From assembly GCA_015069495.1 (NCBI GenBank), contig SVIN01000011.1:1-63408 (forward strand): a DNA stretch of 63,408 nucleotides. The letters run 5' to 3'. The position numbers and the translations under genes were made by a program. Origin of the DNA: Clostridiales bacterium. GTDB taxonomy: Bacteria > Bacillota > Clostridia > Christensenellales > Borkfalkiaceae. The notes under the pieces were generated by a model. That model was not told the DNA's origin. It saw nothing but the letters and a program-made list of their open reading frames with translations, and made no database searches. Positions 25,454 to 36,028 of the stretch are shown here, one piece after another. Position 1 is the first letter of the stretch. Each line of letters opens with the position of its first letter.

Positions 25454-26452
25454 ATGGTAAAATACGTAATAAAACGCTTACTGCTTTCCATATTTATCCT
25501 GCTGGGTGTATCCATCATATTGTATACCTTGGTACGCATTATGCCGGTAGACTTTTTGCGGGATAAAGCAGTGGCTATTGTCGGCAGTTCCGGTGCGGAC
25601 CCCGACGAATTATATCAAAAGCTGTGCGAGGCGTACGGCTTGACCGATAAAACCTTTGCAGGGCTTTGCAAAGGATATTGGAGTTGGCTGAAAAACTTTA
25701 TCAGCGGGGATTTTGGCGATTCGTGGAAATACAATCAACCCGTAAAGGAAGCCATCTTCAAAAATATGCCTATTTCCTTTGGTATTTCCTTTGTATCCTT
25801 GATTTTGCAATTGTTGATTGCAATTCCTTTGGGTATCAAATGCGCATGCAACCAATATGGGAAATTGGACTATTTTGCGACCGTACTTACAATGATCGGT
25901 ATCTCTTTCCCGACCTTCTTCCTTGGCAGTCTTTTGATTAAATTTTTTGCCATTGACTTGGGTTGGTTTGAAATCGGCGGTTTAATTTCCAGCTTGCCGA
26001 AAGATGCAACCACGTTTACAAAAATTGTAAACGTTGCATGGCACTTGGTGTTGCCTATGTTCTTGCTGACGGTGCTTTCCATCGGCGCGTGGTTGCGTTA
26101 TACCCGTACCAACACGTTGGAAGTATTGAATGCAGACTATATCCGTACGGCGCGCGCAAAAGGGTTGTCGGAGAATTCGGTTGTTTATAAACACGTGTTT
26201 AGAAACACCTTGATTCCTTTGGTGACCTTGCTTGCAGGTACGTTGCCCAGTTTGTTCAGCGGGGCGATGATTACGGAAACGATTTTCGACCTTCCCGGCG
26301 TCGGGAATATGGCGTATCAAGCCATGTTGGTAGGGGATATTCCGTTTATTATGACCTACAATATGTTCATTGCAGTTTTGACCGTTATCGGTATTTTGTT
26401 GACCGACGTTATGTACGCGGTGGTTGACCCTCGCGTGAAACTTGGCGATTAA
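25454..26452 (+). CDS. oppB: Oligopeptide ABC transporter permease
   Basis: A 332-residue inner-membrane permease of the DppB/OppB type, about six helices. N-terminal YVIKRLLLSIFILLGVSIIL and the EAA loop around NADYIRTARAKGLSENSVVYKH are typical; ENTLIPLVT-like RNTLIPLVTLLAG follows. It is 51 nt after oppA with only a weak ribosome site, and 11 nt before oppC. Confidence 0.93.
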   Translation: MVKYVIKRLLLSIFILLGVSIILYTLVRIMPVDFLRDKAVAIVGSSGADPDELYQKLCEAYGLTDKTFAGLCKGYWSWLKNFISGDFGDSWKYNQPVKEAIFKNMPISFGISFVSLILQLLIAIPLGIKCACNQYGKLDYFATVLTMIGISFPTFFLGSLLIKFFAIDLGWFEIGGLISSLPKDATTFTKIVNVAWHLVLPMFLLTVLSIGAWLRYTRTNTLEVLNADYIRTARAKGLSENSVVYKHVFRNTLIPLVTLLAGTLPSLFSGAMITETIFDLPGVGNMAYQAMLVGDIPFIMTYNMFIAVLTVIGILLTDVMYAVVDPRVKLGD

Positions 26453-26463
26453 GGAGGTGCGTT

Positions 26464-27534
26464 ATGGAAGAAAATAAAAACTTTGAAGACGTCTCCGAAG
26501 AAGTCGTTGCAACAGAAGATGATTTGCATGGTGAAAATTTGAACGATCGCGTGCGCGTACTTTCACCCGGTATGATGGTTGCGAAACGCTTTTTCCGTTC
26601 GAAGCTTTCCATGCTTGGCTTGATTATGTTGGCGGTCTTGTTCATCTTCTCGTTTGTGGGTCCTATCTTTTCGCCTTGGTCGAGCGGTGGCAATCCCGTG
26701 AAAGATGAAACGCCCGGTTTACCGATTTTGTCCATCAAAACTTTTGCGTATATTGATGAGTTGGGCAATGAAATTATCGCGTATGAAATCAACGAAACCA
26801 TTCCCAACAGCAATCAGTTTGCTGAACTTTCCCTTCAGCACTTGCTCGGTACGGATAACAATGGGTACGACTTGTTTACCAACTTGATGTTGGGCGGTAG
26901 AATTTCTTTGACGATTGGTTTTGTCGTTATCATTTTGGAAACGCTCATTGGTGTTGTATTGGGTGGTTTTGCAGGTTATTTCGGCGGTTGGGTCGATAAC
27001 CTAATCATGCGTATCGTTGATGTTATCAGCTGTGTGCCGACGTTGCCGATTATGTTGATTTTGTCGACGACTTTCACGTCGTTGAAAATTGTAGATATAC
27101 GGCGTTTGTACTATTTAATGGGCGTTTTGACCTTGATAGGCTGGGGCGGTATCGCCCGTCTTGTGCGCGGTCAAATTTTGTCCTTGCGCGAACAGGATTT
27201 CATGTTGGCTGCAAAATGTTCGGGACTTTCCACTTCGAGAAAGATTTTCCGTCACTTGTTGCCTAATGTTATGCCGCAATTGATTGTTTCCATGACCATG
27301 GGTTTGGGTAGTATTATTCTAATGGAAGCAACGCTTGGCTTCCTTGATTTGGGTGCACCTTTGGGTACGCCTACTTGGGGTGCGATGATTAACGCAGCGG
27401 CGAATATGACCTATCTTTCGGGGTATCCTAATTTCTGGATTCCGCCCGGAATTTGTATCACGCTTGCAATCCTTGCGTTCAACTTTGTCGGCGACGGCTT
27501 ACGTGACGCGTTTGACCCGAAAATGAAGAGGTAA
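26464..27534 (+). CDS. oppC: Oligopeptide ABC transporter permease
   Basis: A 356-residue permease, partner of OppB. The cytoplasmic N-terminus (about 38 residues) is unusually acidic before the FFRSKLSMLGLIML helix; a long extracellular loop with LGTDNNGYDLFTNLMLGGRISL follows, and the EAA loop is around FMLAAKCSGLSTSRKIFRHLLPN. A strong AAGGAGGTG stands before the ATG. Usual OppC length is about 300 residues, so the extra length is in the N-terminus and first periplasmic loop. Confidence 0.93.
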   Translation: MEENKNFEDVSEEVVATEDDLHGENLNDRVRVLSPGMMVAKRFFRSKLSMLGLIMLAVLFIFSFVGPIFSPWSSGGNPVKDETPGLPILSIKTFAYIDELGNEIIAYEINETIPNSNQFAELSLQHLLGTDNNGYDLFTNLMLGGRISLTIGFVVIILETLIGVVLGGFAGYFGGWVDNLIMRIVDVISCVPTLPIMLILSTTFTSLKIVDIRRLYYLMGVLTLIGWGGIARLVRGQILSLREQDFMLAAKCSGLSTSRKIFRHLLPNVMPQLIVSMTMGLGSIILMEATLGFLDLGAPLGTPTWGAMINAAANMTYLSGYPNFWIPPGICITLAILAFNFVGDGLRDAFDPKMKR

Positions 27535-27539
27535 CAACT

Positions 27540-28883
27540 ATGGCGGAAGAACAGAAAAAATCTCATTATATATCCGGCAAAGAATCTCGTGAAATCGCGC
27601 GGGCGAATGCGAAAATTACCAAGGAATTTGAGAAAAGAAAGAAAAGAAAAAACGTCGAATCAGAATATTTGACGGAGATGAAAGACCCTAAAAACATCGT
27701 TGAATTTGACAACTTGCACACCTATTTCTATACGGATGCAGGCGTTGTGAAAGCTGTAAACGGGGTAACGTTCTCTATTCCTGAAGGTTCGACTGTGGGT
27801 GTTGTAGGCGAATCAGGATGCGGGAAGAGTGTTACTTCCCTCTCCTTGATGCAGCTTGTACAAGGCCCCAGCGGTCAAATTGTAGACGGTTCCATTCGTT
27901 TCCGTACCAATGCTTTTCGCCGTGATGCAAAGGGGAAGAAAATTCCCGTTTATGAAACGGAAGAAGTAAACGGCGAAACGGTAATGAAGACCAACGAAAA
28001 AGGTAAGCCGATTCATAAGAAAAATGAATTGGGCGGAAACCTTTACGAAATGGATGAAAAGGTTTATGACATTGCAAAGATGCCGTTGGAAGGGATGCGT
28101 TCTATCCGCGGCAGAGAAATTGCGATGATTTTCCAAGAACCGATGACTTCGCTCAACCCCGTATTTACCATCGGAAATCAGTTGGACGAAGTAGCGTTTT
28201 TGCACATTGAAGGCATTTCGAAAGCAGATGCGAAAAAGCGCAGTGTTGAAATGTTGCAGTTGGTTGGGATAGCCGACCCTGAGGGTGTTTACAATAAATA
28301 CCCGCACGAATTGTCGGGCGGTATGCGTCAGCGTGTCATGATTGCAATGTCTTTGCTTTGCAACCCTCGTTTGATTATCGCAGACGAACCGACGACTGCG
28401 TTGGACGTAACCATTCAGGCGCAAATTTTGGATTTGCTCCGTGATATCAAAGATAAAATCAGCGGTTCGATTATGTTGATTACGCATGACTTGGGCGTGG
28501 TTGCCGAAATGGCGGACTACGTTGTGGTTATGTATGCGGGCAAAATCATTGAAATGGGTACGGTGGAAGATATTTTCGACAATCCTTTGCACCCTTACAC
28601 GATTGGCTTGCAGAAGAGTAAACCGAGTGTTGATGGTGAAGTGGAATCGCTGTACTGTATCCCTGGTTTCGTACCGAACCCCGTGGATATGCCCAATTAT
28701 TGCTATTTCCGCGACAGATGCGAAAGCTGTACAAAGGAATGCGCGGGTGAATATCCCGAACTGATACAGGTAACGCCTACGCACAGCGTATCTTGTTATT
28801 TGTATCATGGTATGAAAAATGCGTCGGTTGATATTGAACAGACGAGCAATAAGGTTACTCCCGCAACGGAGATTGAAAAATAG
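27540..28883 (+). CDS. oppD: Oligopeptide ABC transporter ATPase
   Basis: A 447-residue ATPase. Walker [10 protein letters not shown]-loop [12 protein letters not shown], signature [10 protein letters not shown], Walker [13 protein letters not shown] and the C-terminal cysteine motif ([15 protein letters not shown], a likely Fe-S or Zn site of DppD/OppD) are intact. Two additions are unusual: a charged N-terminal extension of about 55 residues and about 50 extra charged residues between Walker A and the Q-loop. The family is normally about 330-350 residues. Confidence 0.93.
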   Translation: MAEEQKKSHYISGKESREIARANAKITKEFEKRKKRKNVESEYLTEMKDPKNIVEFDNLHTYFYTDAGVVKAVNGVTFSIPEGSTVGVVGESGCGKSVTSLSLMQLVQGPSGQIVDGSIRFRTNAFRRDAKGKKIPVYETEEVNGETVMKTNEKGKPIHKKNELGGNLYEMDEKVYDIAKMPLEGMRSIRGREIAMIFQEPMTSLNPVFTIGNQLDEVAFLHIEGISKADAKKRSVEMLQLVGIADPEGVYNKYPHELSGGMRQRVMIAMSLLCNPRLIIADEPTTALDVTIQAQILDLLRDIKDKISGSIMLITHDLGVVAEMADYVVVMYAGKIIEMGTVEDIFDNPLHPYTIGLQKSKPSVDGEVESLYCIPGFVPNPVDMPNYCYFRDRCESCTKECAGEYPELIQVTPTHSVSCYLYHGMKNASVDIEQTSNKVTPATEIEK

Positions 28884-28897
28884 GAGGTCGTTACGCT

Positions 28898-30064
28898 GTG
28901 AATACACGTGAAGTGGCAGAACAAGCTGAAGAAGAACAAAAACTTGTTGAGAAAACAAGTGAAGACGTACAAAGCACAATAGAAGAAAGCTCGGATCCCG
29001 TCACGTTGTCCATGGAGGAACCGTCCGCGGTAAGCGATAACAACGTTGATACGGCAGACGAGGGACTTGTAGACGCAGAACCTGATGCGGTGTCGGAAGA
29101 AGTCTTGGGAACCGAAGCAAAAACGGAATCTGAACAAGCCACGGAAGAAAAAGGCTCGGCCGAAACAACGGAAAAGGCAGATAAACGCGTGGCAAAAGAA
29201 GCTGCAAAGGCAGAGAAACACGCGAAGAAGGAAGCCGCAAAAGCTGAAAAACGCGCAAAAGAGGAAGCTGCAAAAGCTGAAAAACGCGCAAAAAAGGAAG
29301 CCGCAAAGGCAGAGAAACGCGCAAAAAAGGAAGCGGTGAAGACTGAAAAATCTGCAACGCAAGAAACCGCAGAGGTTGAAGAAGTTATTGCGGTGGACGT
29401 CAAAGACGTTGATGCGCAGGAAGCTGTAATGGCGGAAGAGGTTATTGCGGTGGACGTCGAAGACGTTGATGCGCAGGAAGCTGTAATGGCGGAAGAGGTT
29501 GTCGCGGTGGACGTCGAAGACGTTGATGCGCAGGAAGCTGTAATGGCGGAAGAGGTTGTCGCGGTGGACGTGGAAGACACTGAAACGGAGGAAGCGGAAG
29601 AACTTGTATTGGTGGACGTCCCCGAAACGGAAACTTTGGACACGAAAAAGGTGTTGAAGGCAGAAGCTTTGGCAACAAAAGAAGCAGAGAAAAAAGCTGC
29701 TGAGGCTGAAAAGCTTGCAAAAAAACAAGCGAAGAAAGAAGAAAAGCGTGAAGCAAAACAATTGCAAAAAGAAGAAAAACTTGCAAGGAAAGAAGCGAAA
29801 AAAGAGGAACAGCGTTTAGCGAAACAAGCGGAGCTTGAGGCTCAACAAGCCCTCGCGAAGCAAAAACTTGCAGAAGAAGCAGAACGTGCGCGTATCCAAG
29901 CGGCGAAAGCAAGAATCAACCCTACCACGTGGCAGATGTTCGGTCTTGGCGATTTGGTGGATTGTGACGTGAATATTGTTTCGACGGACGAAAACTTTGC
30001 CATGGGTTTAAAACAAGCATTTTATGAGGCAGGAGCAAACAATGTTGAATCAAATGAAAAATGA
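28898..30064 (+). CDS. Repetitive acidic/coiled-coil protein between oppD and oppF
   Basis: A 388-residue protein I cannot assign to a family. It starts at GTG with AGGAGG ten nt upstream. Layout: acidic 1-95; about five 11-residue KEAAKAEKRAK units (97-150); three and a half 19-residue units of the type EEVIAVDVEDVDAQEAVMA (from residue 161); a Lys/Glu-rich predicted long helix (about 245-340); and a non-repetitive tail from I340 (NPTTWQMFGLGDLVDCDVNI) to the end. No signal peptide or membrane segment. It overlaps oppF by 23 nt, so it is co-translated with the transporter. A scaffold or tether for the ATPases is a guess. Confidence 0.75.
   Translation: MNTREVAEQAEEEQKLVEKTSEDVQSTIEESSDPVTLSMEEPSAVSDNNVDTADEGLVDAEPDAVSEEVLGTEAKTESEQATEEKGSAETTEKADKRVAKEAAKAEKHAKKEAAKAEKRAKEEAAKAEKRAKKEAAKAEKRAKKEAVKTEKSATQETAEVEEVIAVDVKDVDAQEAVMAEEVIAVDVEDVDAQEAVMAEEVVAVDVEDVDAQEAVMAEEVVAVDVEDTETEEAEELVLVDVPETETLDTKKVLKAEALATKEAEKKAAEAEKLAKKQAKKEEKREAKQLQKEEKLARKEAKKEEQRLAKQAELEAQQALAKQKLAEEAERARIQAAKARINPTTWQMFGLGDLVDCDVNIVSTDENFAMGLKQAFYEAGANNVESNEK
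29195..29350 (+). repeat. 33-bp tandem repeat array
   Basis: About five imperfect 33-bp units encode KEAAKAEKRAK in frame; GCAAAAGCTGAAAAACGCGC-type stretches recur. Confidence 0.7.
29378..29580 (+). repeat. 57-bp tandem repeat array
   Basis: Units start at 29378, 29435 and 29492 with a partial fourth from 29549. The units are nearly identical at DNA level, including third codon positions, which points to recent duplication. Confidence 0.85.
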
Positions 30065-31196
30065 GAACTCTGAGATGGACCAAGAAGTTGAAATCGGGGT
30101 TGCAGAAGAATCTGTACAACAGGGGAGCAATCCTGCGCAAAATGCCAATCCGCCCGCGGAAGACGTTTTATTAGAACTTCGCAACTTAAAAAAATATTTT
30201 GTAGTTGGTACTAATTTTTTTGGAAAACCCAATCGTTTCTTGCATGCGGTGGACAACGTTTCATTGTCCTTGAAAAGAGGGAAAACGTTGGGGATCGTAG
30301 GGGAATCAGGTTGCGGTAAAACTACGATGGGCCGTACAATTTTACGTTTGCATGAAGCTAGCGGCGGCGAAATTTGGTTTAATGGACAAGAAGTTTCTAA
30401 AATTTCCGAATCGGAATTTAATAAACTTCGACCCAATATGCAAATGATTTTCCAAGACCCGTACGCAAGTCTTTCTCCTCGTTTGACGGTTGGCGCAATC
30501 ATTGGTGAAGCGGCATTGCAACATGGCTTGATTACGAAAGAAAATTATCGAGAATACGTGTTGGACGTGATGAAAATGTGCGGTTTACAACCTCATTATT
30601 ACGAACGTTACCCTCACGAATTTTCAGGCGGTCAGCGTCAACGTATTTGTATAGCGCGTGCACTTGCCTTGAAACCGCAGTTGGTCGTTTGCGACGAACC
30701 CGTATCGGCACTTGACGTATCCATCCAGGCGCAGATTATTAACATGTTGCGCGACTTGCAAAAGGAATTGGGGTTGACCTACGTCTTCATTTCTCATGAC
30801 TTGTCCGTTGTAAAGCATATCTCTGACGAGGTCGGCGTTATGTACTTGGGAAGCATGGTCGAATACGGTTCTAAGAAGAGAATCTTCGAAAACACGTTGC
30901 ACCCTTATACGAAAGCGTTGTTTTCCGCGGTACCCGTGCCTAATCCGCACGTGAAGATGAACCGCGTGATTTTGAAAGGGGATATTCCTTCTCCAGTTAA
31001 CCCGCCGAAGGGATGTAAATTCCACACGCGTTGCGATCAATGTATGGAAATTTGTAAGCGTGCGACGCCGAAGTATCGTGAAGTAGAAGAAGGACATTTC
31101 TGCGCTTGCCACTTGTATGCATCCGCCTCTGAAATTGCGGAAATGGAAGCGGAACTTGCACGTGAAGACGCAATGGCGCAGGAAACGCAAGCTTAA
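30042..31196 (+). CDS. oppF: Oligopeptide ABC transporter ATPase
   Basis: A 384-residue ATPase, partner of OppD. Walker A GESGCGKTT, Q-loop FQDPYASLSPRL, signature FSGGQRQRIC, Walker B LVVCDEPVSALD, and the C-terminal CKFHTRCDQCMEIC motif are present. The first 40 residues are an acidic extension not normal for OppF. I choose ATG 30042, six nt after AGGAG, over ATG 30024. It starts inside the repeat protein gene, indicating coupling. Confidence 0.93.
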   Translation: MLNQMKNENSEMDQEVEIGVAEESVQQGSNPAQNANPPAEDVLLELRNLKKYFVVGTNFFGKPNRFLHAVDNVSLSLKRGKTLGIVGESGCGKTTMGRTILRLHEASGGEIWFNGQEVSKISESEFNKLRPNMQMIFQDPYASLSPRLTVGAIIGEAALQHGLITKENYREYVLDVMKMCGLQPHYYERYPHEFSGGQRQRICIARALALKPQLVVCDEPVSALDVSIQAQIINMLRDLQKELGLTYVFISHDLSVVKHISDEVGVMYLGSMVEYGSKKRIFENTLHPYTKALFSAVPVPNPHVKMNRVILKGDIPSPVNPPKGCKFHTRCDQCMEICKRATPKYREVEEGHFCACHLYASASEIAEMEAELAREDAMAQETQA

Positions 31197-31205
31197 AATA
31201 CAGTT

Positions 31206-31457
31206 ATGGCAAAAAAAGAAAAACGAAAAAAACGCGATGACTTGGATATGGAAACCACCATTGCGGATATGAACGTAGAAGGGTTTAGCTGGTACGATCC
31301 AAACCGTAAAAACGGAAAATCGTCCGCCCCCCAACTCACAAAAAAAGAACAGCGCGCCTTAATGCGCGGTGCATTTCGTGCAATGCTTCCTATGATAATG
31401 TGTATCATTACGGGGATGTTGTTGGTATTCTTGTTGGCATTTTTATGGTTAAGTTGA
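31206..31457 (+). CDS. Small single-span membrane protein
   Basis: An 83-residue protein: a basic start (KKEKRKKRDDLD), the segment TTIADMNVEGFSWY, a basic middle, and one C-terminal transmembrane helix (about 60-82). I have a vague memory of similar short TIADM-type membrane proteins in Firmicutes, but no function. It lies 9 nt after oppF and before the operon terminator, which supports it; a ribosome site is not evident. Confidence 0.6.
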   Translation: MAKKEKRKKRDDLDMETTIADMNVEGFSWYDPNRKNGKSSAPQLTKKEQRALMRGAFRAMLPMIMCIITGMLLVFLLAFLWLS

Positions 31458-31468
31458 ATACAATAAAA

Positions 31469-31513
31469 AGAGAGCGTAAATCGGTTGTGTAAGCCGAAAT
31501 GCTCTCTTTTTTT
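31469..31513 (+). terminator. Terminator of the opp unit
   Basis: AGAGAGC/GCTCTCT stem with an inner ATCGG... loop, followed by seven T. Confidence 0.8.
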
Positions 31514-31540
31514 GGCGTAAAGTTCCTCGTTTGCGTTGCA

Positions 31541-31610
31541 AACATATCGCACGCGAAGTGTATATCGTGTTGCATGGCAATATATCGTAAATTTCTTGAA
31601 ATTTATATCG
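31541..31610. repeat. ATATCG-type imperfect palindromic element
   Basis: Four ATATCG hexamers at 31544, 31562, 31582 and 31605, alternating with GC-rich links, plus a perfect inverted repeat TAAATTTC/GAAATTTA at 31590-31607. It lies between convergent genes. From memory, similar ATATCG-rich palindromic repeats are dispersed in gut Clostridia; I see only one here. Confidence 0.5.
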
Positions 31611-31619
31611 TTGCGTAAG

Positions 31620-32324
31620 CTACATGGTGCGCTTGGCTAAAATTTTACCCGTCTGCGCATTGATTAAAAAGGCGTGTACCATGCCGTTTCGTTCAATAAT
31701 CCCTACGTAGTAATATGGCGAATCTTCATAAATCAAGCGTATGTAAATTTCACCGCTGAACCCGTATTTATCCGTCATGGCGGTAAAGAGTTCGTGTTCT
31801 TCCGACTTCAAAACGGATAAAATATCTTTCGAATAAAGGGTATTTTCACCGCGGACGGAGCGTGCTGTCATTTCTATCGTCTGTTCACCGTATTCAATAC
31901 GGCATGGTAACTCGGTTGCAGTGCTTACGTCTAAGGTGCACGAATAGAAATATTCTGCCTTGACGTTATCAAAAGACATTTCACCGTGAAAATGTTCCTC
32001 TTGAAAAGTGAAAGCAATCTGGCACTGTTTATTTCCTTCGGGTGCGTGTAAGTACGCTTCCAACCGCGCGGTGCATTCGCGAGGGATTCCGTCCGCTTGA
32101 TAGGGGATTTCTTTTTCAACAGCGTAAATCCGCAAGGTCAAACCTTCCGCTTCAGCGATAAAAATATTGCTCCGCAATTCTGATACGTACGGCGCGTAGT
32201 CCATCGCGGATTTGCACCCAGCAAATAGGCAAACGGTCAAGGCGAAAAATACCAGACAAAATTGTTGGAAAATTTTTCTCAAACGCTGTAAAAATAGGGT
32301 TTTATATAAAAATCGAATGGTCAT
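31620..32324 (-). CDS. Lipoprotein of unknown function
   Basis: A 234-residue protein with a long signal region and lipobox CLFAGC (C37). The mature part is beta-rich and ends YVGIIERNGMVHAFLINAQTGKILAKR, a pattern that recalls PepSY-like domains but is not enough to assign one. The ATG at 32324 has only GGAG one nt upstream, while a TATAAT lies five nt before it on the minus strand, so the mRNA may be leaderless. Convergent with the opp unit. Confidence 0.6.
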   Translation of the reverse strand: MTIRFLYKTLFLQRLRKIFQQFCLVFFALTVCLFAGCKSAMDYAPYVSELRSNIFIAEAEGLTLRIYAVEKEIPYQADGIPRECTARLEAYLHAPEGNKQCQIAFTFQEEHFHGEMSFDNVKAEYFYSCTLDVSTATELPCRIEYGEQTIEMTARSVRGENTLYSKDILSVLKSEEHELFTAMTDKYGFSGEIYIRLIYEDSPYYYVGIIERNGMVHAFLINAQTGKILAKRTM

Positions 32325-32380
32325 ACTCCATTATATTAAAAAAAAGTCGAAAACATGCCCAATAATTTTTGTTCATACAG

Positions 32381-32409
32381 TTGATTTTTTAATTGGAATG
32401 TGTTAAAAT
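32381..32409 (+). promoter_or_regulatory. Sigma-A promoter for the 204-residue protein
   Basis: TTGATT at 32381-32386, 17 nt, TAAAAT at 32404-32409. Confidence 0.65.
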
Positions 32410-32437
32410 GATATAAATATAATGGGAGGGGAAGTAC

Positions 32438-34583
<2,146 letters not shown>

Positions 34584-34599
34584 GCAGGAGGAAAAATAT

Positions 34600-35580
34600 A
34601 TGGAAAATAACGTACGTCCTGAAACGATGGCTCGTATTAACACGAAAGAATTAGCTGACGCATTTATCGCGGAACAAGTAGCTGAAGTGCGCGCACAGGT
34701 AGGCGACAAAAAAGTATTGTTGGCACTTTCGGGCGGGGTGGATTCGTCCGTTGTAGCGGCGCTTTTGATTAAAGCTGTGGGCAAGCAACTTGTTTGCGTA
34801 CACGTAAACCACGGTTTGATGCGTAAAGGTGAAAGTGAACAAGTTGTCGAAGTCTTCCAAAAACAGTTGGATGCAAACTTGATTTACGTAGACGCAACCG
34901 ATCGTTTCTTGGGGTTATTGGAAGGGGTTGAAGAACCTGAAAAGAAACGTAAAATCATCGGTGGAGAATTTATCAAAGTCTTTGATGAAGAAGCAAGCAA
35001 ATTGGAAGGGATTTCCTTCCTTGCGCAGGGTACGATTTACCCCGATATTCTTGAAAGTGACGGCGTAAAAGCACATCATAACGTAGGCGGTTTGCCCGAA
35101 GATATGCAATTTGAGTTGGTTGAACCTTTGAAATTCCTTTACAAAGATGAAGTTCGTATGGTAGGCAGTGCGCTTGGATTGCCCGACAATATGGTATATC
35201 GTCAACCCTTCCCCGGTCCTGGTCTTGGGGTTCGTTGCTTGGGTGCGATTACCCGCGAACGTTTGGAAGCTGTTCGCGAATCGGATGCAATCTTGCGCGA
35301 AGAATTTGAAAAAGCAGGATTGGATACCAAGGTATGGCAGTATTTTACGGCTGTGCCTGAATTTAGATCGGTAGGGGTAAAAAATGGCAAGCGTACGTAT
35401 GCGTACCCCGTTATCATCCGCGCGGTAAATACTGTGGACGCGATGACTGCAACGATTGAAGAAATTCCTTATGAAATCTTGTATAAAATTACTGACCGCA
35501 TTACGACTGAAGTAGAAAACGTAAACCGCGTGTTGTACGATTTGACACCGAAACCCTGCGGAACGATTGAATGGGAATAA
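34600..35580 (+). CDS. guaA: GMP synthase, ATP-pyrophosphatase part only
   Basis: A 326-residue protein matching only the C-terminal two thirds of bacterial GMP synthase: PP-loop SGGVDSS at residues 44-50, [36 protein letters not shown] and the dimerisation domain ending CGTIEWE. The N-terminal glutamine amidotransferase domain (about 190 residues) of the usual 510-525 residue enzyme is absent, and the gene in front is guaB. GCAGGAGG lies just before the ATG, so the short form is genuine rather than misread. Like archaeal GuaAB, it would need a separate glutaminase subunit or free ammonia. Confidence 0.9.
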   Translation: MENNVRPETMARINTKELADAFIAEQVAEVRAQVGDKKVLLALSGGVDSSVVAALLIKAVGKQLVCVHVNHGLMRKGESEQVVEVFQKQLDANLIYVDATDRFLGLLEGVEEPEKKRKIIGGEFIKVFDEEASKLEGISFLAQGTIYPDILESDGVKAHHNVGGLPEDMQFELVEPLKFLYKDEVRMVGSALGLPDNMVYRQPFPGPGLGVRCLGAITRERLEAVRESDAILREEFEKAGLDTKVWQYFTAVPEFRSVGVKNGKRTYAYPVIIRAVNTVDAMTATIEEIPYEILYKITDRITTEVENVNRVLYDLTPKPCGTIEWE

Positions 35581-35594
35581 TAAATAGACATATT

Positions 35595-35636
35595 TTTGAC
35601 TTCACTGTTTTATAGCAGTGAAGTCAAACTTTTTTT
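35595..35636 (+). terminator. Terminator of guaBA
   Basis: Perfect 13-bp stem TTTGACTTCACTG/CAGTGAAGTCAAA followed by CTTTTTTT. Confidence 0.92.
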
Positions 35637-35657
35637 AAAAAAATTATAAAAAAATAC

Positions 35658-35686
35658 TTGACAAAAATGATACTTCGTGATATGAT
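35658..35686 (+). promoter_or_regulatory. Promoter with possible PadR operator
   Basis: TTGACA at 35658-35663, 17 nt, TATGAT at 35681-35686. An inverted repeat TGATAC...GTATTA (one mismatch) brackets the -10 box and could be a PadR site, allowing autoregulation. Confidence 0.65.
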
Positions 35687-35710
35687 GTATTACGTGAGGG
35701 GCAGTATTCT

Positions 35711-36028
35711 ATGGATATTCAATTAAAACGAGGATTGCTAGATGTCTGCGTGTTGGCGGCAATTCAAAATGAAGATTCGTACGGTTATAAAATTATCAAA
35801 GATATGAAACCGTATATTGAAATGTCAGAATCGACTTTATATACGATATTAAAACGTTTGGAAATGGCGGATATGCTGACGGTGCGTACGTCCGAACACG
35901 ATGGACGCTTGCGGAAATATTACCATATTACCAAATTGGGGCAGTTGCGTATAGAATCTTTTAAGGAAGAATGGCGCGAAGTAATGTCCATTTATCAATT
36001 TGTTATGGGAGGTTCAAAACTTGACTAA
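35711..36028 (+). CDS. PadR family transcriptional regulator
   Basis: A 105-residue winged-helix repressor (LLDVCVLAAIQNEDSYGYKI, STLYTILKRLEMADMLTV, KYYHITKLGQLRI are characteristic). It is of the short PadR type with one C-terminal helix for dimerisation. It overlaps the next gene by 8 nt, and together with the HAAS-domain and DUF4097 genes forms a cassette widely seen in Firmicutes, thought to respond to envelope conditions. Confidence 0.9.
   Translation: MDIQLKRGLLDVCVLAAIQNEDSYGYKIIKDMKPYIEMSESTLYTILKRLEMADMLTVRTSEHDGRLRKYYHITKLGQLRIESFKEEWREVMSIYQFVMGGSKLD

Noticed and set aside
27813-29767. Long antisense frames across oppD and the repeat protein
   Set aside because: Low-complexity Ser/Thr or Phe/Arg-rich products mirror the repeats on the coding strand.
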